DNA of 64,000 nucleotides from positions 1-64,000 of the forward strand of contig NZ_NHOU01000001.1 of NCBI RefSeq assembly GCF_002179555.1, given 5' to 3'. This document shows positions 45,067-54,683 of this stretch, one piece after another. Positions within the stretch are counted from its first letter, which is position 1, and every line of letters begins with the position of its first letter. The notes under the pieces were generated by a model. That model saw only the letters and a list, made by a program, of their open reading frames with translations. It was not told the origin of the DNA and searched no databases. This DNA is from Salinicola salarius. GTDB taxonomy: Bacteria; Pseudomonadota; Gammaproteobacteria; Pseudomonadales; Halomonadaceae. The translations under genes and the position numbers were made by a program.

Positions 45067-47835
45067 TTAGATGAAGTCAATGCCTTCATCGCTGTGATGA
45101 TGTCCTGATCGGCTCAAATGCGCCATTACGCTATCGAAAGCGGGCTCGTAGCGCTCCCAGGTCTCGGCCGAAAGCGGGGCAATCGACAACAGCCTTAGCA
45201 GCGTCTGGTGCAGTTCCTCGGGCGGGGTGGGCGGCCGGCCCAGCCCGTCGTTGAGCCGCGCGACCTGAACCTCGAGGCGCAGCGGTTCCAGCGCTTCAGG
45301 GATGGCGTCGCCGGCCAGCAGCGCCAGTTGGACCAGGCAGCGTTGCAAATTCTCTTCGGCTTGCTGCGGCGACGACGTTTGGCGCTGAGTCTCGCGGGCT
45401 TCGAGCGCTCGTCGTACATCGCTGTCGAGCCGGGCCGTGTCGAGCGCTTCGCCGTCGGCCTGACGCATCCATGCCCGATAGTCGGGCCACTGCTTGGCTT
45501 CTTCCACCAGCGCAAGCCGATCCAGTGTGACTTCCCGCGCGTGAACGATGCCTTGCCAGCGCTTTTCCATACCGTCGCTGCGACGGCTGCGGGGCAGAGG
45601 CACCAGGCGTTGTGCTTCCGTCAGCGCCGAGTCGAGTACATGGCGCTCCCTGGCGGATGCAGGTTGCCAGGCGTCCAGGCGGTCGATCAGTGCCTGCATG
45701 TCATCGAAGCGCTGCTGCTGCCGTGCCTGCTGTTCGCCACGCACGGTGTCGCGGGCTGCGAAAATGGTGTCGCAGTGGTTGCGGAACTGGCGCCACAGCG
45801 TCTGTTCGATGCCTTTCGGCGCCCGGCCCAGCTCGCGCCAGCGCTGTTGCAGCGACTTGGCCTGCTCGGCACGCTGCGCGGCGGGCGCGGTATCTTCCGC
45901 CAGTTGTCGGGCCTGTTCGACCAGTTCGCGCTTGTGGTCCGCGACATCACCGGCGCGTTCGTCGATCAGCGATTGCAACTGACGACGCAGGCGGGCGTAA
46001 TGCCGGCCGGTCGAGGCGGCCTGCCGCCGCGGAACCGGCCAGTGTCGATCCCACTGTTCCTGGGCGGCATCGCGAATCCGGCGCAGGCCGTCCGGGTCGG
46101 CATCCTCGGAAGGGTGGGCCAGCAGCGCTTCGAGCTGTTCGCAGAGTGCCTGCCGGGCTGCGAGGTTGTCCTGCTCCCGCGATTCGAGCTCGGTCTCCCA
46201 CTCGGCCAGCTGCTCATGCAGAGCGTCGGAGGCGGCGCGGAAGCGCTGGGCCAGCTCGCGGGTCGCCGCGGCGTCGCCGAGCTGGCGCCAGTCGCGAATC
46301 AGCTGCTGATGCCGGCGATGACGCTCTGCATCCGGCTGCTCGCGGGCCTCGACCAGCGCTTCGATGTTCGCCAGCAGGGCTTCGCGCTTGGGCGCGGCGG
46401 CGAAACCGCGCCAGTCCTTCAATTCGGCCAGGCGGGCGGTCTGCTGCTTGTAGGCCTGCTCCTGGGCCGGCGACAACGACTGCCCGCTGGAATCCAGATG
46501 CTGGCGCAGACGGCGATGCAACTGCGAGGCGGGGCGGTAACGGCCCTGGTCGAGCTCCTCGGACAGAGCCTCGAGCTGTGCGCCGATCTCTTCGTCCGAC
46601 CAATGGTTTTCGGTCTTGGCGGCGGCTGCTGTGTCTTGCTGTCGCCTGCTGGCTGCTGCCTGGCGCTGGGCATCGAGCACCAGCTCGGTCGGCGGCAGCG
46701 TGCGCGGCCATGCCAGGCGATCAAGGACCGGCGCCAGCGGCTCGTCCTTCTCGAGCGCTTCGCGCAGGGCGGGGGCTTCGGCCTGCAGTCGCTCCCAGGC
46801 CTGCCAGATGGTCTGGGCCTGCTGGTCGAGCGCCGCGTACCGCTGCTGGAAGGACTCGCTGACCCCGTAGCGATCCGAGACCTCCTGCCAGCGCTCTTCC
46901 TGCAGCCGCCACTTGCCTTGCAGCGCCTGCATGACCTCCGGGGTCAGTCGTTCGGTTTCAGCGACGATGTTCAGTGCCTGGTTCAGGGCATCGAGGATGC
47001 CTTCGCGCGTCGATTGCGCCTCGGACTTTTCGCGCTGGATGCGTTCGAGCTCGCGATGCTGATGCTCGTGTTCGGCGATGCGCTGGCGGCAGCGAGTCAC
47101 TGCGGCATCGAAGCGGGCGTGCTGGGTTGGGTCTGCGTTGCTGGTCAACGCGTCCCATTGTTTGACCCAGTGCTTCAGGCGCGCCTCGAAGGTCGGCTCC
47201 CAGGGGCGGTTGGCCTGGGCTTCCAGGGTTGCCAGCAGCTGCTCGCGCTCCGCTGCTTCGCGGCTCTGCTGTTCGGCGTCGGCACGCAGGCGCGCCAGTC
47301 GTTCACGCGCCAGGCGGGCCACCTGCTTGTCCCGGCGTGCCTGCTTGGCCAGTTGCGCCAGGCCGTCGGGGGAGGTGACACGTTCCGCGGCGGCGTGGCG
47401 CACGGCGGTGATGCTGTTCTCGCTGGCGTGGTGAATCAGGCGCGCTTCGTCGTCGATGCGAGCCAGCGCGGCCAGACGCAGGGACTGGTTGTCACTCTGG
47501 CCGATCAGGGCGTCGATCAGTGCCAGATCCTCGAGCTGCTCGATCTTTGCCAGCCGCGTATTGAGATCGGGGCTGGGCGAAACGCGCCCGCCGAGAAGGT
47601 CGACGAGACGCTGGAACGACTCTTCGCTCGGCGACTGGCGATGCCACTGGAGCAGCGAATCGAGATCCTGTACCCGCGCCAGTGCCGCCTGGCGGACCTG
47701 GGGGGAATCGTCCTGGGCGAGCTGACGAAGCGTGTCGAGCTCGTCCGAGCTCAGTTGAGAGGCGGCTTGGGCGCGGACAGCGGGATCCTTGTGCCGCCAG
47801 CGAGGGGAAAACAGACGTTGAAAGAGTCCTGGCAT
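45067..47835 (-). CDS. Large DUF349-repeat coiled-coil protein
   Basis: 922 residues, cytoplasmic, very rich in Gln, Arg, Ala, Glu and Leu. The N-terminal 170 residues resemble HEAT-like repeats (RHKDPAVRAQAASQLSSDEL; DDSPQVRQAALARVQDLDSL). Long coiled coils and several DUF349 units follow (WVKQWDALTSNADPTQHARF; LQQRWRELGRAPKGIEQTLW). Function unknown; the family is widespread in pseudomonads and halomonads. ATG 47835 is taken from the start of the conserved MPGLFQRLFSPRW. It is divergent from minCDE and ends 29 bases before the tRNA. Confidence 0.85.
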   Translation of the reverse strand: MPGLFQRLFSPRWRHKDPAVRAQAASQLSSDELDTLRQLAQDDSPQVRQAALARVQDLDSLLQWHRQSPSEESFQRLVDLLGGRVSPSPDLNTRLAKIEQLEDLALIDALIGQSDNQSLRLAALARIDDEARLIHHASENSITAVRHAAAERVTSPDGLAQLAKQARRDKQVARLARERLARLRADAEQQSREAAEREQLLATLEAQANRPWEPTFEARLKHWVKQWDALTSNADPTQHARFDAAVTRCRQRIAEHEHQHRELERIQREKSEAQSTREGILDALNQALNIVAETERLTPEVMQALQGKWRLQEERWQEVSDRYGVSESFQQRYAALDQQAQTIWQAWERLQAEAPALREALEKDEPLAPVLDRLAWPRTLPPTELVLDAQRQAAASRRQQDTAAAAKTENHWSDEEIGAQLEALSEELDQGRYRPASQLHRRLRQHLDSSGQSLSPAQEQAYKQQTARLAELKDWRGFAAAPKREALLANIEALVEAREQPDAERHRRHQQLIRDWRQLGDAAATRELAQRFRAASDALHEQLAEWETELESREQDNLAARQALCEQLEALLAHPSEDADPDGLRRIRDAAQEQWDRHWPVPRRQAASTGRHYARLRRQLQSLIDERAGDVADHKRELVEQARQLAEDTAPAAQRAEQAKSLQQRWRELGRAPKGIEQTLWRQFRNHCDTIFAARDTVRGEQQARQQQRFDDMQALIDRLDAWQPASARERHVLDSALTEAQRLVPLPRSRRSDGMEKRWQGIVHAREVTLDRLALVEEAKQWPDYRAWMRQADGEALDTARLDSDVRRALEARETQRQTSSPQQAEENLQRCLVQLALLAGDAIPEALEPLRLEVQVARLNDGLGRPPTPPEELHQTLLRLLSIAPLSAETWERYEPAFDSVMAHLSRSGHHHSDEGIDFI

Positions 47836-47978
47836 GGCCGGTGTGGCATCCTGAAAACGACGGGGCTGGCAGAGATCGACCCCGCAAATTCGCGGCGCCG
47901 ACGGCAACTGTCTATCTAACCATTTGAAGGCCGGCGGTAAAAGCCCGATTCGCGGGTTGCGTCGGTTCGTGGCGACAC

Positions 47979-48007
47979 CTGACAAAAGGTCTGAGGGGCC
48001 TTATGAT
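47979..48007 (+). promoter_or_regulatory. Sigma-70 promoter candidate for minCDE
   Basis: CTGACA (47979-47984) and TATGAT (48002-48007) are separated by exactly 17 bases, giving a leader of about 55 bases to minC. Confidence 0.6.
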
Positions 48008-48069
48008 CGGTTGCAGCGATGTCCGCCCTCGCCTAGCTTAACCCCATTCCCCCGCTGCGGAGTTCGGTC

Positions 48070-48810
48070 ATGAGTCTCAACAGGGATCGGGCAGATACTG
48101 CCTTTACATTCAAAGGTGGCATGCTGCCGATGACAGTCATGGAGTTGGCCAGTGGCGACCCCGAGCGTATCCGTGCACAACTGGCCGGCAAGGTGAGCCA
48201 GGCCCCGGCATTCTTTCAGCATACGCCGGTGGTGCTGAGTGTCGAGCAGGTCGACGAGCCACACCTTGCCCTCGAGCGGATCTGTGCGGTGTGTCGGGCA
48301 CACAAGCTGCTGCCGGTGGCCGTGCGCGGCGGTTCGGACCCGGTCAAGCAGTCAGCATGGGCGCTGGGGCTGGGGTGGTTCCCGCCGCAGGAGAACCGTC
48401 CGCGAGCGGTCGAGAGCCGGCCCGTCGAGACGCCGGTCGAAGCGGAGCTGCCGGTACCGCCACCGGAGGTGTCGATACAGGCCGGCGGACGTATTCATCG
48501 GGGGACGGTGCGTTCGGGCCAGCAGGTTTCCGCCTCGGAAGGCGACCTGGTGGTGATCGGCGCCGTCAATCCCGGCGCCGAGGTGCTGGCAGCGGGCAGC
48601 GTGCATGTCTACGGGCCACTACGCGGGCGGGCGCTGGCTGGTATCCACGGTGATCGCGAAGCCGGTATCTTCTGTCACGATCTGAAGGCCGAATTGCTTT
48701 CCGTGGCAGGGACCTACAAGCGTCTTGAGGATATCGACCCCAAGATGCTGGGATGTTCGGTGCAAGTGCAGCTCAAGGAAGACCAGTTAAGGATCTCGGC
48801 GCTGACCTGA
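48070..48810 (+). CDS. minC: Septum site-determining protein MinC
   Basis: 246 residues. MinC, carried to the poles by MinD, blocks FtsZ assembly away from midcell. The N-terminal inhibitory domain (to about 105) is followed by a Pro/Glu-rich linker and the beta-helix C-domain: GGRIHRGTVRSGQQV, GDLVVIGAVNPGAEVLAAGS, VYGPLRGRALAGIHGD, which contacts MinD. CGGAG precedes the ATG. First of minC-minD-minE. Confidence 0.96.
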   Translation: MSLNRDRADTAFTFKGGMLPMTVMELASGDPERIRAQLAGKVSQAPAFFQHTPVVLSVEQVDEPHLALERICAVCRAHKLLPVAVRGGSDPVKQSAWALGLGWFPPQENRPRAVESRPVETPVEAELPVPPPEVSIQAGGRIHRGTVRSGQQVSASEGDLVVIGAVNPGAEVLAAGSVHVYGPLRGRALAGIHGDREAGIFCHDLKAELLSVAGTYKRLEDIDPKMLGCSVQVQLKEDQLRISALT

Positions 48811-48856
48811 ATGGCGCGAGAGTGATCAACAGTTATCGGGTAACAGGAAGTTCATC

Positions 48857-49678
48857 TTGGCCAAGATCATCGTTGTAACATCCGGTAAAGGTGGCGTCGG
48901 CAAGACGACCAGCGCGGCAGCCATTGCCACGGGATTGGCCCTTCGCGGCAACAAGACCGTCGTCATCGACTTCGACGTGGGTCTGCGGAATCTGGACTTG
49001 ATCATGGGGTGTGAACGCCGGGTCGTTTACGACCTGGTCAACGTCATCCAGGGCGAGGCCGGGCTCAAGCAGGCCATGATCCGCGACAAGCGCTCGGAGA
49101 ACCTGCATATCCTTCCCGCGTCCCAGACGCGCGACAAGGATGCGCTGACGCTGGAAGGCGTCGAGAAGGTCCTGATGGATCTCTCCGAGGAGTTCGATTA
49201 CATCATCTGCGACTCTCCCGCCGGTATCGAACGTGGCGCCCAGCTGGCCCTTTACTTCGCCGACGAGGCCATCGTCGTGACCAACCCCGAGGTCTCCTCG
49301 GTGCGGGATTCGGACCGTATTCTCGGGCTGCTGTCGTCCAAGTCGCGTCGCGCCGAACAGAACCGTGACCCGATCAAGGAACACCTGCTGGTGACCCGCT
49401 ACAACCCGAGCCGGGTCGATGACGGCGATATGCTCAATCTGGAAGACATCCGGGAGATACTGGCGATCGATCTGGTCGGCCTGATTCCCGAATCGGAAGC
49501 CGTGCTGCGCGCCTCCAACCAGGGGGTGCCTGTCATTCATGACGACAAGAGCGACGCTGGACAAGCGTATGTCGATACCGTATCGCGCCTGATGGGCGAA
49601 GACGTGCCGCTGCGTTTTCAATCGGTGCAGAAGCGCGGTCTGATCGCACGCATGTTCGGAGGAGGAGGCCGCCGGTGA
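48857..49678 (+). CDS. minD: Septum site-determining ATPase MinD
   Basis: 273 residues. The deviant Walker A GKGGVGKTT (10-18), VVIDFDVGLRNLDLIMGCE, YIICDSPAGIERGAQLAL and a C-terminal amphipathic membrane-targeting helix (LIARMFGGGGRR). MinD oscillates between poles and recruits MinC. The start is a rare TTG at 48857 after AGGAAG; no ATG or GTG fits the conserved N-terminus. Confidence 0.97.
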   Translation: MAKIIVVTSGKGGVGKTTSAAAIATGLALRGNKTVVIDFDVGLRNLDLIMGCERRVVYDLVNVIQGEAGLKQAMIRDKRSENLHILPASQTRDKDALTLEGVEKVLMDLSEEFDYIICDSPAGIERGAQLALYFADEAIVVTNPEVSSVRDSDRILGLLSSKSRRAEQNRDPIKEHLLVTRYNPSRVDDGDMLNLEDIREILAIDLVGLIPESEAVLRASNQGVPVIHDDKSDAGQAYVDTVSRLMGEDVPLRFQSVQKRGLIARMFGGGGRR

Positions 49679-49944
49679 GGCTACTCGATTTTCTCAAGGG
49701 TGAACGCAAGAAATCCGCATCCGTTGCCAAGGAGCGGCTGCAGATCATCGTTGCCCATCAACGCGGGCATCGGGGCCAGCCCGACTACATGCCGATGCTG
49801 GAGCAGGAGCTACTCGAGGTCATCCGGCGGTACGTCAAGGTCGACCAGGATGCCATCAATATCAGCCTCGACAGCGACAATGACTGCTCGGTGCTCGAAC
49901 TCAACGTGACACTGCCCAACGAAAGCGAAGCGGCCAAGACCTGA
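49675..49944 (+). CDS. minE: Cell division topological specificity factor MinE
   Basis: 89 residues. N-terminal anti-MinCD segment (AKERLQIIVAHQRGHRGQP) and dimerisation beta domain (LEQELLEVIRRYVKVDQDAI). GTG start overlaps the minD stop as GTGA, so translation is coupled. MinE drives pole-to-pole oscillation. Confidence 0.96.
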   Translation: MRLLDFLKGERKKSASVAKERLQIIVAHQRGHRGQPDYMPMLEQELLEVIRRYVKVDQDAINISLDSDNDCSVLELNVTLPNESEAAKT

Positions 49945-50030
49945 AGAAGCGGCCAGTGCCACGGCCAGCGACACATGAGTCGTGCTGCCGGCTATGCTAG
50001 GCTTGGCCTTTTGCGCAGGCGGAGAGCGGA

Positions 50031-51539
50031 ATGGCCACGAGTGGAAGGGTCAATGGCAAGGCAGTCCATGGCAAGAAGGCCCGGTCCCAGGCAGAGCTCA
50101 CATTTCTCTGGCACGACTATGAAACCTTCGGTGCCGATCCGCGTCGGCACCGGGCTTCCCAGTTCGCCGCGATTCGTACCGATGCCGAATTCAACGAAAT
50201 CGGCGAGCCGCTGACCCTGTATGCCCGCCCGGCGGACGACGATCTGCCCAATCCCCATGCCTGTCTGATTACCGGTATCACGCCCCAGGCCGCGCTGCGT
50301 CGTGGCGTGCCGGAGGCGGAGTTCGCCGCGCGCATCCAGGCGGAGATGAGCGTACCGGGCACCTGTTCGCTGGGCTACAACAGCCTGCGCTTCGACGATG
50401 AAGTCAGCCGCCATCTGTTCTACCGCAACCTGTTCGACCCTTATGCCCGAGAGTGGCAGAACGGCAATTCCCGCTGGGACCTGATCGATGCCGTACGCGC
50501 CTTCTACGCCGTGCGCCCCGAGGGTATCGAATGGCCGAAGCGAGAAGATGGCGCCCCGAGCTTCAAGCTCGAGCACCTGACGGCAGCCAATGGTATCCCG
50601 CATGAAGGAGCCCACGACGCACTGGCGGACGTGCGTGCCACGATCGGCATGGCTCGGCTGCTGCGCGCCCGGAATGCCAAGTTCTTCGATTACCTGCTGT
50701 CGTTGCGCCAGAAGCGGCGAGTGGCCGAGCTGCTCGATGTCGATGCCCGCAAGCCGATGCTGCATATCTCGCGGCGTTATCCCGCCAGTCGCGGCTGCAG
50801 CGCCCTGGTCGTACCGCTGGCCGCGCATCCTTCGAACCCCAACGGGATCATCGTCTACGACCTGGCCGTCGATCCTGCGCCGTTGTTCTCGCTGACGCCC
50901 GAGGAGATCCGGGCGCGCATTTTCGTCAGCGAAAGCGAGCTGGCCGAGGGCGAAACGCGGATTCCGCTGAAAGTGGTCCATCTCAATCGTAGCCCGGTGC
51001 TGTTGCCGATCGTCACGGCCGACGATGCCGTCGCCAGGCGCCTGGGGCTCGACCGCGCCTTGTGCGAGCGACACTGGCAGGCGCTGGTGCAGAACCCGGA
51101 GTCTGCCAGCAAGGCGGCACTGGCCTTTGCCGACTCACCGGCCGATCCGCCGCAGGATCCCGACCTGATGCTCTACTCCGGCGGCTTCTTCTCGCCGCAC
51201 GATCGTCAGGCGATGGAGCGCGTGCATGCGACACCGCCCGACGAGCTGGGCACGACGGGGTTTGCCTTCCAGGATCCGCGGCTCGAGGAGATGCTGTTCC
51301 GGATGCGCGCGCGCAGCTACCCCGATACGCTCGACAGCGAGGAAAAGGCGCAGTGGGACGCCTTCCGCTGGGCACGCATGAACGACGCCAACAGTGGCGG
51401 CATGACGCTCAAGGATTTTGCCCGGGAGATCGAACGTCTCAACCAGACGCCGTTGGAGGACCGCGAACGTCAGGTGCTCGAGGAGCTGGTGATGTACGTC
51501 GAGTCGATCATGCCGGAACAGGCGTTCGACGCTTATTGA
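50031..51539 (+). CDS. sbcB: Exodeoxyribonuclease I SbcB
   Basis: 502 residues; single-strand 3'-5' exonuclease. The DEDDh domain is at the N-terminus: HDYETFGADPRRHRASQF (Asp29, Glu31), GYNSLRFDDEVSRHLFYRN and the HEGAHDALADVRATIGMA third motif. SH3-like and C-terminal helical extensions follow, with GFFSPHDRQAME, and WDAFRWARMN near the end. Length and layout match E. coli ExoI (475). GGAGAG precedes the ATG. Confidence 0.95.
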   Translation: MATSGRVNGKAVHGKKARSQAELTFLWHDYETFGADPRRHRASQFAAIRTDAEFNEIGEPLTLYARPADDDLPNPHACLITGITPQAALRRGVPEAEFAARIQAEMSVPGTCSLGYNSLRFDDEVSRHLFYRNLFDPYAREWQNGNSRWDLIDAVRAFYAVRPEGIEWPKREDGAPSFKLEHLTAANGIPHEGAHDALADVRATIGMARLLRARNAKFFDYLLSLRQKRRVAELLDVDARKPMLHISRRYPASRGCSALVVPLAAHPSNPNGIIVYDLAVDPAPLFSLTPEEIRARIFVSESELAEGETRIPLKVVHLNRSPVLLPIVTADDAVARRLGLDRALCERHWQALVQNPESASKAALAFADSPADPPQDPDLMLYSGGFFSPHDRQAMERVHATPPDELGTTGFAFQDPRLEEMLFRMRARSYPDTLDSEEKAQWDAFRWARMNDANSGGMTLKDFAREIERLNQTPLEDRERQVLEELVMYVESIMPEQAFDAY

Positions 51540-51607
51540 GCTACGAGCTACGAGCTACGAGCTACGAGCCACGGGCCACGGGCTACGAGCCATGAGCTAA
51601 GAGCGAC
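51538..51607. repeat. Heptanucleotide tandem repeat (GAGCTAC), ten units
   Basis: Ten 7-base units run without a gap from the sbcB stop codon: four exact GAGCTAC, then GAGCCAC, GGGCCAC, GGGCTAC, GAGCCAT, GAGCTAA and GAGCGAC. The first unit shares bases with the stop. Purity at the left end suggests recent slippage there. Confidence 0.85.
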
Positions 51608-51658
51608 GGGCGGGTGACGAAAACCGACTTCCCGAACCAGAATGCCAGAAAGCAGACA

Positions 51659-51687
51659 GCCGCCCCGGACGATGCGTCCGGGGCGGC
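51659..51687. terminator. Strong bidirectional terminator
   Basis: GCCGCCCCGGAC and GTCCGGGGCGGC form a perfect 12-bp stem with loop GATGC between convergent sbcB and the M16 peptidase. Confidence 0.8.
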
Positions 51688-51723
51688 TTGCGTTGGTGGG
51701 TGGCGTTCTTGCCGGATGAGCCG

Positions 51724-54663
51724 CTATCGCGCCAGCGTGGCGTAGTCGCGAGTCAGGGCATCGACATCGCTGGGCTGGTCGCCGGCATCGGAGGTGACAT
51801 TGAGCGTCGGGCTCTGGCGCAGCGTCTGCCAGGCGCTGCGGACATCCGCTGCGCTCAGTTCGTCGACCTGGGCTGCCAGTTGTTGGCGACGATCGAAGTC
51901 GGCCTGGGGGTAGGCCAGCGTCTGCCACAGCCGATCGGCGCGCGCCGAGAGTGACTGGTCGCGCTGCAGTAGTTGCTGGCGCACGGCCTGACGATAGGGT
52001 GCCAGATCGGCATCGCTCAACGCCTCGATGCGCTGATCGAACGTCTTCAGGAAAGCGTTCATGCGCTGTCCGATGGTCTCGCTGGAAACGCTTGGCGACT
52101 GCACCAGCATCATCAGGCCCGGGGCGTTCATGAAGGGCGCGTAACCGGCGCTGACGATATAGCCGAGCTGTTCGTCGGTGCGCAGTTTGGCAAAGAACGG
52201 CGGGCCGATCAGTTGCCCGATAACGGCCAGGCTGGCCTGGCTCTGCAGTGCGCGATCGGGGCCCTGGAGATAGCGCAGGACTGCGGCGTCGTCCCGGGTC
52301 GTCGAGGGATGCAGGGCCGGCGCATCTGCCGGCACGTCGAGCACGCGCAGCGGCGGAATGTCGCTGGCGTGAAGCCTGGGCGACAGGGCGTTGGCGACCA
52401 GCAGCCCCTCGCGCCTGGCCAGGGTAGCGTCGAGATTGCCCACCGCCAGCGCCTGCACGTAGAGCTCGTCGAGGAATTGTCGGCGATAGTCGCGCACGTC
52501 CTGGGCATCGATGTCACCGATCGCCGCCAGCATGTTGGGGGTGCTGATCTGCGGCCGCATCAGAGCTTCGCCCAGGGTGCGCTGCATCTGCTGATAGAGC
52601 GCGTCCTGTGGCGCGTTCTCCCAGCTGCGTTCCAGCCCCTGCTTGACTCGGGCGATGCTGGCATCGGTGATCTCGCCTTGCCGCAGTTGCTCGACGACCG
52701 TCTGCATCAGGCGATCCTGATGATCGCGCCAGCCGGAGAAGGCCAGCGTGATGCCGCGACCGTGGGCGTAGGCGGTGAAGCTCTGGCCGGCCAGCGAGGC
52801 GGGGTAGAAGCGCTCGTTGAGTCCATCGTTCAACCAGCCGGCCAGCAGCCGTGTCAGTACCGCATGGCGGGCATCCCGCGTGGCATCGGGGTTCTGCAGG
52901 CTGAAGCGCCATTCGACCCGCGGGGCGCCAAAGTCGCTGTCGGCCTGATGCCAGATCTCGACGCTGGGGGAGTCGACGAGGCGCGCCGGTTCGGCGCTAT
53001 CGAACGGTTGTACGCTCAGGTCTTCGGCGATGTAGGGGTTGGCCTCGGGAAGCGCCAGGCCGTCGAGGGGCGTCCCGCGAGGCCAGTCGTCGCGGCGCGT
53101 CAGGGTGTAGGGGGTCGAGAAGTACTCGGTCGTCTTTTCCCCCGCGACGTCCGGGCCGCTGTAGACCCGCAGCAGGTTGTCGGGCGTCAGCCGTTCGAGG
53201 ATGTCATCGATCGCCGCCGCATCGAACTGGTCCATGCGGTAGGGGGCGTACTGCACATCCTTGAGCGGATAATGGGCGAGACTCATCGCCATGCCGCTGA
53301 CGGTATCGATCGGCTCGCTGCGCTGCTGAAAGCGGAAGCTCTGCTCGGCCAGTTTGGCCTGTTCTTCGTAACGCCAGGCGTTGACGCCGTGATCCCGGAT
53401 ACGCCGGATCTGTTCGAACAGGCTCGCCTGGATGTCGTCGAGGTGGTTTTCGCCTTCGGGGGTCAGGCTGATCGAGATGTCGAACAGCGCATGCCGGCCA
53501 TCGCCATGGCTCGTGCCGGCGGACAGACCGTCGGCCCAGCCGGCCTGGCGCAGGGCGGCCAGCAGACTGCCTTCGCCTTCGTGGCCGAGCAGGTTGGCGA
53601 GATAATCGTCGGGCTTGTTGGCGTACTCGAGGATCGGGTCGTCGACGGGAAACAGGAACTCCAGCTGGCGCCGGGCTTCGTTGGTCTGGATGCGCAGCGA
53701 GGCCGGCAGGTCGCCGTCTCTCGCCAGCGGTTGCTCGACGATCGGCTTTTTCAGGTCGCGATCGGGCACGGCGTCGAAGCGCTGGCGTACCTGTTGCTCG
53801 ATGGCGTCCAGGGGTTCCGGCGCGAGCACGGCAAGTTGCATCACGTTGGCGCCGTAATGGCGATGATAGAAATCGAGAAGCGCCTGGCGCAGCGGACGTT
53901 TGTCGCTGTTGAGCGTGTCCAGACTGCCGACGGAGAAGTGGTTGATCGGATGATCGGGATTGAGCGCCTTGCCCAGCGCTTCGTTGATACGACGGGCGTC
54001 GTCTTCGCGCCGTGCCTGATACTCGGAGTTCACCGCATGGCGTTCGCGGTCGACGTACTCCGGGTTGAACTGCGGGGAGACGAAGAACTGCGAGAAACGG
54101 TCCAGTGCTTCGGGAAAGGCCTCGGGATCGACATCGAAGAAGTAGTTGGTGTCCTGGTCCGCGGTGAAGGCGTTATGAGACCCGCCGTTGCGGTTGATGA
54201 AGCGCTGGTAGCCGTCGGGATCGGGATAGCCCTCGGTGCCCAGAAACAGCATGTGTTCGAGGAAATGCGCCAGCCCGGGCATGTCCGACGGGTCGTTGTC
54301 GCTGCCTACCGAGACATCCATCGCCGCCGCGGCCTTGTCGGCATCGGGATCGCTGACCAGCAGCGCCTGCAGGCCGTTATCCAGCGTGATGGCACGATAC
54401 TGGCGGTCGTCATTAGGGCTTTGAATTAGAGGGCTTTGGATCAGAGGGCTTTGGGCCGGAGAGCTCTGGATCGGCTGGACGGGATCCGGCGAGACAGGTT
54501 TGGCGGCGGCGATGGCTTCGCTGGGTAGCGAACTGAATGCCAACGCCAGACCGAGGGTCAGGTAGCCGGCGGCGAACCAGGCACGAAGCCCGAAACGCCT
54601 GGTCATCGCGATGCCGGAGGGATGAGCGCGATGCGATGAAGGTCGTGAATGGGGTTCCTGCAT
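51724..54663 (-). CDS. M16-family zinc metalloprotease (pitrilysin/insulinase-like)
   Basis: 979 residues from ATG 54663, or 960 from ATG 54606. The inverted zinc motif HFLEH (His133, Glu136, His137) with distal Glu214 in ERHAVNSEYQAR defines the active M16 domain; three more inactive-like M16 domains follow, as in periplasmic protease III. A signal peptide is evident (hydrophobic FAAGYLTLGLALAFSSL). The mature start has a Ser/Pro/Gln repeat (SPLIQ units). GAGAGA favours 54663, but the signal peptide fits 54606 better. It degrades small peptides in the periplasm. Confidence 0.9.
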   Translation of the reverse strand: MQEPHSRPSSHRAHPSGIAMTRRFGLRAWFAAGYLTLGLALAFSSLPSEAIAAAKPVSPDPVQPIQSSPAQSPLIQSPLIQSPNDDRQYRAITLDNGLQALLVSDPDADKAAAAMDVSVGSDNDPSDMPGLAHFLEHMLFLGTEGYPDPDGYQRFINRNGGSHNAFTADQDTNYFFDVDPEAFPEALDRFSQFFVSPQFNPEYVDRERHAVNSEYQARREDDARRINEALGKALNPDHPINHFSVGSLDTLNSDKRPLRQALLDFYHRHYGANVMQLAVLAPEPLDAIEQQVRQRFDAVPDRDLKKPIVEQPLARDGDLPASLRIQTNEARRQLEFLFPVDDPILEYANKPDDYLANLLGHEGEGSLLAALRQAGWADGLSAGTSHGDGRHALFDISISLTPEGENHLDDIQASLFEQIRRIRDHGVNAWRYEEQAKLAEQSFRFQQRSEPIDTVSGMAMSLAHYPLKDVQYAPYRMDQFDAAAIDDILERLTPDNLLRVYSGPDVAGEKTTEYFSTPYTLTRRDDWPRGTPLDGLALPEANPYIAEDLSVQPFDSAEPARLVDSPSVEIWHQADSDFGAPRVEWRFSLQNPDATRDARHAVLTRLLAGWLNDGLNERFYPASLAGQSFTAYAHGRGITLAFSGWRDHQDRLMQTVVEQLRQGEITDASIARVKQGLERSWENAPQDALYQQMQRTLGEALMRPQISTPNMLAAIGDIDAQDVRDYRRQFLDELYVQALAVGNLDATLARREGLLVANALSPRLHASDIPPLRVLDVPADAPALHPSTTRDDAAVLRYLQGPDRALQSQASLAVIGQLIGPPFFAKLRTDEQLGYIVSAGYAPFMNAPGLMMLVQSPSVSSETIGQRMNAFLKTFDQRIEALSDADLAPYRQAVRQQLLQRDQSLSARADRLWQTLAYPQADFDRRQQLAAQVDELSAADVRSAWQTLRQSPTLNVTSDAGDQPSDVDALTRDYATLAR
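54416..54460. repeat. 15-bp tandem repeat inside the M16 gene
   Basis: Three in-frame 15-base units starting GGGCTTTG encode repeated Ser-Pro-(Leu/Ala)-Ile-Gln in the linker just after the signal peptide. Being a multiple of three, unit changes would vary linker length without frameshift. Confidence 0.75.
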
Positions 54664-54683
54664 ACGGATTCTCTCGGTGATGA

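Noticed and set aside
45208-47919. 903-residue open frame antisense to the DUF349 gene
   Set aside because: Long only because the high-GC coiled-coil gene lacks stops on its other strand; no recognisable domain, and the minus-strand protein has clear repeats and a start with homology.
51538-51607. CRISPR-like array after sbcB
   Set aside because: Units are 7 bases with no spacers; it is a simple tandem repeat. No CRISPR array or cas gene is present in the window.
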